Program-made: the position numbers and the translations under genes
In this document: piece after piece, positions 61,610 to 64,000 of the stretch
How positions within the stretch are numbered: position 1 is the first letter of the stretch
Layout: every line of letters starts with the position of its first letter
Source: Clostridium sp. UBA2485
GTDB taxonomy: Bacteria > Bacillota > Clostridia > Clostridiales > Clostridiaceae
Reading direction: 5' to 3'
DNA length: 64,000 bases
NCBI RefSeq assembly: GCF_002341865.1
Contig: NZ_DDOV01000031.1
Span: 12,830-76,829 of the forward strand
Notes under the pieces: generated by a model
Told to the model about the DNA's origin: nothing
The model's input: only the letters and a program-made list of their open reading frames with translations
Databases searched by the model: none

Positions 61610-62809
61610 ATGAAAAAACTTATTGATATAGCATTATTAAAAGTTAAAATTACGCTTAAAGATAAGACTGCATTAGCATGGATGTTCATTGCTCCACTAA
61701 TATTCATAATAATACTTGTTTGGGGTTTTGGATCAGGAGATAAAAGTGATGGAATTTATCCAATAACTATAATAAATATGGACAAAGGCTACTATTCAAA
61801 GGAGCTTATTACCATGCTTAAAAAGGATAAGGCATTTGAAGTAACAGAATGCGACTATGAAAAAGCAAAGAAAATTGTTGAGGATGGCAATACTGCTATG
61901 GGCATTATTATTCCTAATGGATTTTCAAGTTCTATAGAAAAGGAAGAAAAGATTCAAATTGAGCTATTAAAACTTCAAAACAATGAAAGTACAGCTTCAA
62001 TAACTACTATTATAAATAATTATATATATCAAATTAACATTAAATATAAAGCAAAAGATGCTGTGTCTTCGATTTTATATGGAATTGAAAATATAGATGA
62101 TAAAGAGAGAATAGATGGTAAAAAAGCTATGGAAACTTCACTGTCAAATAATATGAATTCTCCAAAAATAAAATTTTCTATAAAAAGTGCCACAGAAAAT
62201 GAAGAAAAGAATATTGATAGTCTATCTTACTCATCTTTAGGCATATTAGTAATGTTTATAGGGCTTTTTCTATCAGGAGATTCAGGGGCAATACTTGAAG
62301 AAAAGGATATTAACACTTGGTATAGAATAAAATCAACTCCAACAAAGCAGTATAGTTTTCTTGGAGGACATGTCTTAGGCAATTTTATACTTGGATGGAT
62401 ACAGGTTGGACTATTAATAATTATAAGCAGATATATATTTAATATAAATTGGGGAAATTCTATACTTGGATTATTTATATTATTTTCTACTTTTATTCTT
62501 TCAATAATTGGGTTAGGAACTTTCCTATCTTCTCTTGTAGACTCTAAGGCTCAGCTTTCTGCATTATCGCCTATAACTACCATGCCTGCATCACTACTAG
62601 CAGGATGTATGTGGCCAATAGAAATAATGCCAGATATAATGATAACCATATCTAATTTTGTACCTCAAAGATGGGTTATAAAAGGAATGACGGACCTAAT
62701 TTCTAGAGGAGGCAGTATAAGTTCAATATATATTCCCTCGGCAGTACTACTACTATTTGCAGTTATATTTTTCACAGCAGGACTAACAGTTAATCAATTG
62801 AGAACTTAG
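61610..62809 (+). CDS. ABC-2 type permease, partner
   Basis: A 399-residue permease with the same layout as its neighbour: helix at about 23-42, long outside domain, and five helices from about 228, with EEKDINTWYRIKSTPTKQYSFLGGHVLGN as the coupling segment. Similarity between the two permeases is moderate, which points to an old duplication. AGGGGGAT precedes the ATG. Its stop is followed directly by a REP-like palindrome. The kinase and regulator genes 1.1 kb upstream make a regulated export system likely. Confidence 0.88.
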   Translation: MKKLIDIALLKVKITLKDKTALAWMFIAPLIFIIILVWGFGSGDKSDGIYPITIINMDKGYYSKELITMLKKDKAFEVTECDYEKAKKIVEDGNTAMGIIIPNGFSSSIEKEEKIQIELLKLQNNESTASITTIINNYIYQINIKYKAKDAVSSILYGIENIDDKERIDGKKAMETSLSNNMNSPKIKFSIKSATENEEKNIDSLSYSSLGILVMFIGLFLSGDSGAILEEKDINTWYRIKSTPTKQYSFLGGHVLGNFILGWIQVGLLIIISRYIFNINWGNSILGLFILFSTFILSIIGLGTFLSSLVDSKAQLSALSPITTMPASLLAGCMWPIEIMPDIMITISNFVPQRWVIKGMTDLISRGGSISSIYIPSAVLLLFAVIFFTAGLTVNQLRT

Positions 62810-62810
62810 C

Positions 62811-62857
62811 AACCTCTGGGGAACAGTAGTGAAACCCTTTAGGGTTCCCCTGAGGTG
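62811..62857. repeat. REP-like palindrome, copy 2
   Basis: AACCTCTGGGGAAC (62811-62824) pairs with GTTCCCCTGAGGTG (62844-62857). It differs from copy 1 only at the first base and one loop base (GAAACCC against GAAGCCC). It begins one base after the permease stop. Confidence 0.88.
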
Positions 62858-62867
62858 CAGTATTTTG

Positions 62868-63050
62868 TTAATTGAGAATTAAGTATTAAGAATGAAGAAT
62901 TATAGTTGAAATTAATTCTTAAGGAATTAATTTCTTTAATATATTTTTGTAGGCTAGCAATTTTATTGCTGGCCTTTTATAAAAAGCTAATTAAAACTTT
63001 TTTTATAAAGGTAAAGTTTCTGGAATTGAAATTGTGCATTGTGAATTAGC
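62868..63050. repeat. Dispersed intergenic repeat A, copy 9
   Basis: TTGTTAATTGAGAATTAAG, AAGAATTATAGTTGAAATTAATTCTTAAGG, then GGCTAGCAATTTTATTGCTGGCC (hairpin) and TTGTGCATTGTGAATTAGC. It lies exactly between palindromes 2 and 3. The gap 62810-63694 also holds the glmS promoter, leader and ribozyme. Confidence 0.7.
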
Positions 63051-63052
63051 TC

Positions 63053-63099
63053 CACCTCTGGGGAACAGTAGTGAAGCCCTTTAGGGTTCCCCTGAGGTG
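63053..63099. repeat. REP-like palindrome, copy 3
   Basis: CACCTCTGGGGAAC (63053-63066) pairs with GTTCCCCTGAGGTG (63086-63099), identical to copy 1 over the whole 47 bases. The following GGAGCAA and AATAAACTTAA also recur in weaker form after copy 1. Confidence 0.88.
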
Positions 63100-63255
63100 C
63101 AGTAAAATTTGGAGCAATACCTAATAAACTTAACTAATATAATGGAGATACAGAGTACAATTAAAGTATTAATTAATTTACAGTAAGCATTATGCTACTT
63201 ATGTGCTATATTAAATAGCCACAAAAACAATCCCTAATCTTAAACGAATTGTTAT

Positions 63256-63282
63256 TTGCTTTCGTAAATATAATGATATAAT
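63256..63282 (+). promoter_or_regulatory. Candidate promoter of glmS
   Basis: TATAAT at 63277-63282 is consensus; TTGCTT at 63256-63261 is the best -35 but the spacer is only 15 bases. Starting near 63289, the leader would include the AGGAGGTGA at 63296-63304 and the ribozyme. Confidence 0.45.
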
Positions 63283-63393
63283 AATGTTATTTTTAGGAGG
63301 TGAATATTTGTTGGCATAAATTAACATTGACCATTTTAAATTACTTGAATATAATAAACTGAGATTTAATTAGTTTAAATCTTAAATTTTTAA

Positions 63394-63570
63394 AGCGCCA
63401 GAACTTATAAAGTTTTTGTTAGTAAAGCTTTCAACAAAGCAATTGCTGAAGAGCTTATAAGTTGACGAGGATGGGGAGTATCGAATCTTCGGCGGGTGCC
63501 CCACGGTATCGCACTACCGTTAACGATTGACAAAAGCAGAGAGTAATTTCTGTTACAAAATCAATTTGGT
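63394..63570 (+). ncRNA. glmS ribozyme-riboswitch
   Basis: The self-cleaving RNA activated by glucosamine-6-phosphate. AGCGCCAGAACT at 63394 is the conserved cleavage site (cut between 63394 and 63395). P1 pairs AACTTATAA with TTATAAGTT across an enlarged loop. The core TTGACGAGGATGGGGAGTATCG (from about 63460), AATCTTCGGCGGGTGCCCCACGGT and the following pairing regions match the class. It lies about 125 bases upstream of the glmS ATG. When cleaved, the downstream mRNA is degraded, giving negative feedback. The 3' border is approximate. Confidence 0.97.
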
Positions 63571-63694
63571 GTTAAAACCTTATTATGCAATATAAGGAAA
63601 CGGTTCTATTTTTATGGTATTTATTGAATATTGTGACAAATAGCGTTTACTTATCTTTGTGTAAAATATTTTAATATGGAAGGAAGAAGATTTT

Positions 63695-64000
63695 ATGTGC
63701 GGAATAGTAGGTTATTTCGGAAAAAGAGAAGCGTCACCATTATTAGTTGAAGGTTTAAGTAAACTGGAGTACAGAGGTTATGATTCATCAGGAGTTGCTA
63801 TTTTAGAAGAAGGTAATCTTGAAATAGCAAAATGCAAGGGAAGACTTTCTTGTCTTGAGGAAAAGTTAAAGGATAGTCCTCTTCATGGAACAATAGGAAT
63901 AGGACATACAAGATGGGCAACACATGGACAGCCATCAGATGTTAATTCACACCCACACTCAAATGGAAAGAAAACTATAAGTGTTGTTCACAACGGAATT
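63695..64000 (+). CDS. glmS: Glutamine:fructose-6-phosphate aminotransferase (glucosamine-6-phosphate synthase), start
   Basis: The first 102 codons; the gene runs off the window. After the start Met, Cys2 ([11 protein letters not shown]) is the amino-terminal nucleophile that hydrolyses glutamine. [32 protein letters not shown] and VVHNGI are the glutaminase-domain landmarks. The enzyme makes glucosamine-6-phosphate, the ligand of the ribozyme just upstream, and glmM uses the product. GGAAGG lies about 10 bases upstream of the ATG. Confidence 0.98.
   Translation, partial: MCGIVGYFGKREASPLLVEGLSKLEYRGYDSSGVAILEEGNLEIAKCKGRLSCLEEKLKDSPLHGTIGIGHTRWATHGQPSDVNSHPHSNGKKTISVVHNGI

Overview
This window comes from a low-GC, spore-forming, amino-acid-fermenting Clostridium (sensu lato). 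The evidence is the AT-rich coding sequence, strong AGGAGG-type ribosome binding sites, the clostridial S13-S11-S4-alpha-L17-ECF-TruA-L13-S9 gene order, a CwlD spore amidase, a complete methylaspartate (glutamate mutase) pathway, two butyrate kinases with a phosphotransbutyrylase, and a glmS ribozyme. The content fits glutamate-fermenting clostridia related to C. tetanomorphum, C. cochlearium or C. tetani, but the species cannot be named from the sequence alone. No phage, complete insertion sequence, tRNA, rRNA or CRISPR array was seen.

Layout. 1-7.6 kb: end of the large ribosomal-protein region (infA end, rpmJ, rpsM, rpsK, rpsD, rpoA, rplQ), the ECF vitamin-transporter module (ecfA1, ecfA2, ecfT), truA, then rplM-rpsI behind a near-consensus promoter and an L13-type leader. 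7.8-12.3 kb: Na/Pi cotransporter, a decayed ECF sigma/anti-sigma pair, cwlD. 12.6-22.5 kb: the catabolic core, gntR-glmS-glmL-glmE-mal, then the two mesaconase subunits and citramalate lyase citD-citE-citF. It takes glutamate through 3-methylaspartate, mesaconate and citramalate to pyruvate and acetate. 22.6-25.4 kb: a selenium/sulfur-type cluster (cysteine-desulfurase-like gene divergent from yedE, a TusA-like gene and DUF3343). 25.5-27.6 kb: a broken acetyltransferase and two genes of unknown function. 28.0-30.4 kb: citC-citX-citG, which build and acetylate the prosthetic group of the lyase encoded upstream.

30.5-36.4 kb: an intact sigma/anti-sigma pair, a TPR membrane protein, thioredoxin and two orphan membrane or secreted proteins. 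36.9-40.5 kb: c-di-AMP synthesis (cdaA-cdaR) and a flavoprotein. 40.6-47.3 kb: buk-ptb-buk, a small P-loop ATPase and a four-subunit 2-oxoacid:ferredoxin oxidoreductase. This is probably an acyl-CoA to acyl-phosphate to ATP route for 2-oxo acids. 47.5-50.2 kb: a zinc-ribbon protein and a bactofilin/DUF4004 operon. 50.7-52 kb: glmM. 52.6-62.8 kb: two ABC export systems, a third sigma/anti-sigma pair and a NarL-type two-component system. 63.3-64 kb: glmS ribozyme and the start of glmS (glucosamine-6-phosphate synthase, unrelated to the glutamate mutase subunit of the same name).

The least expected content is non-coding. A MITE-like element of about 160 bp has four copies. One copy carries a second inserted inside it and another is internally deleted, and all lie in one orientation 24-90 bp upstream of a start codon. 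There is also a REP-like 14-bp-stem palindrome (three close copies and one degraded), one copy of which supplies the last codons of a response regulator, and an abundant intergenic repeat that tends to travel with that palindrome.
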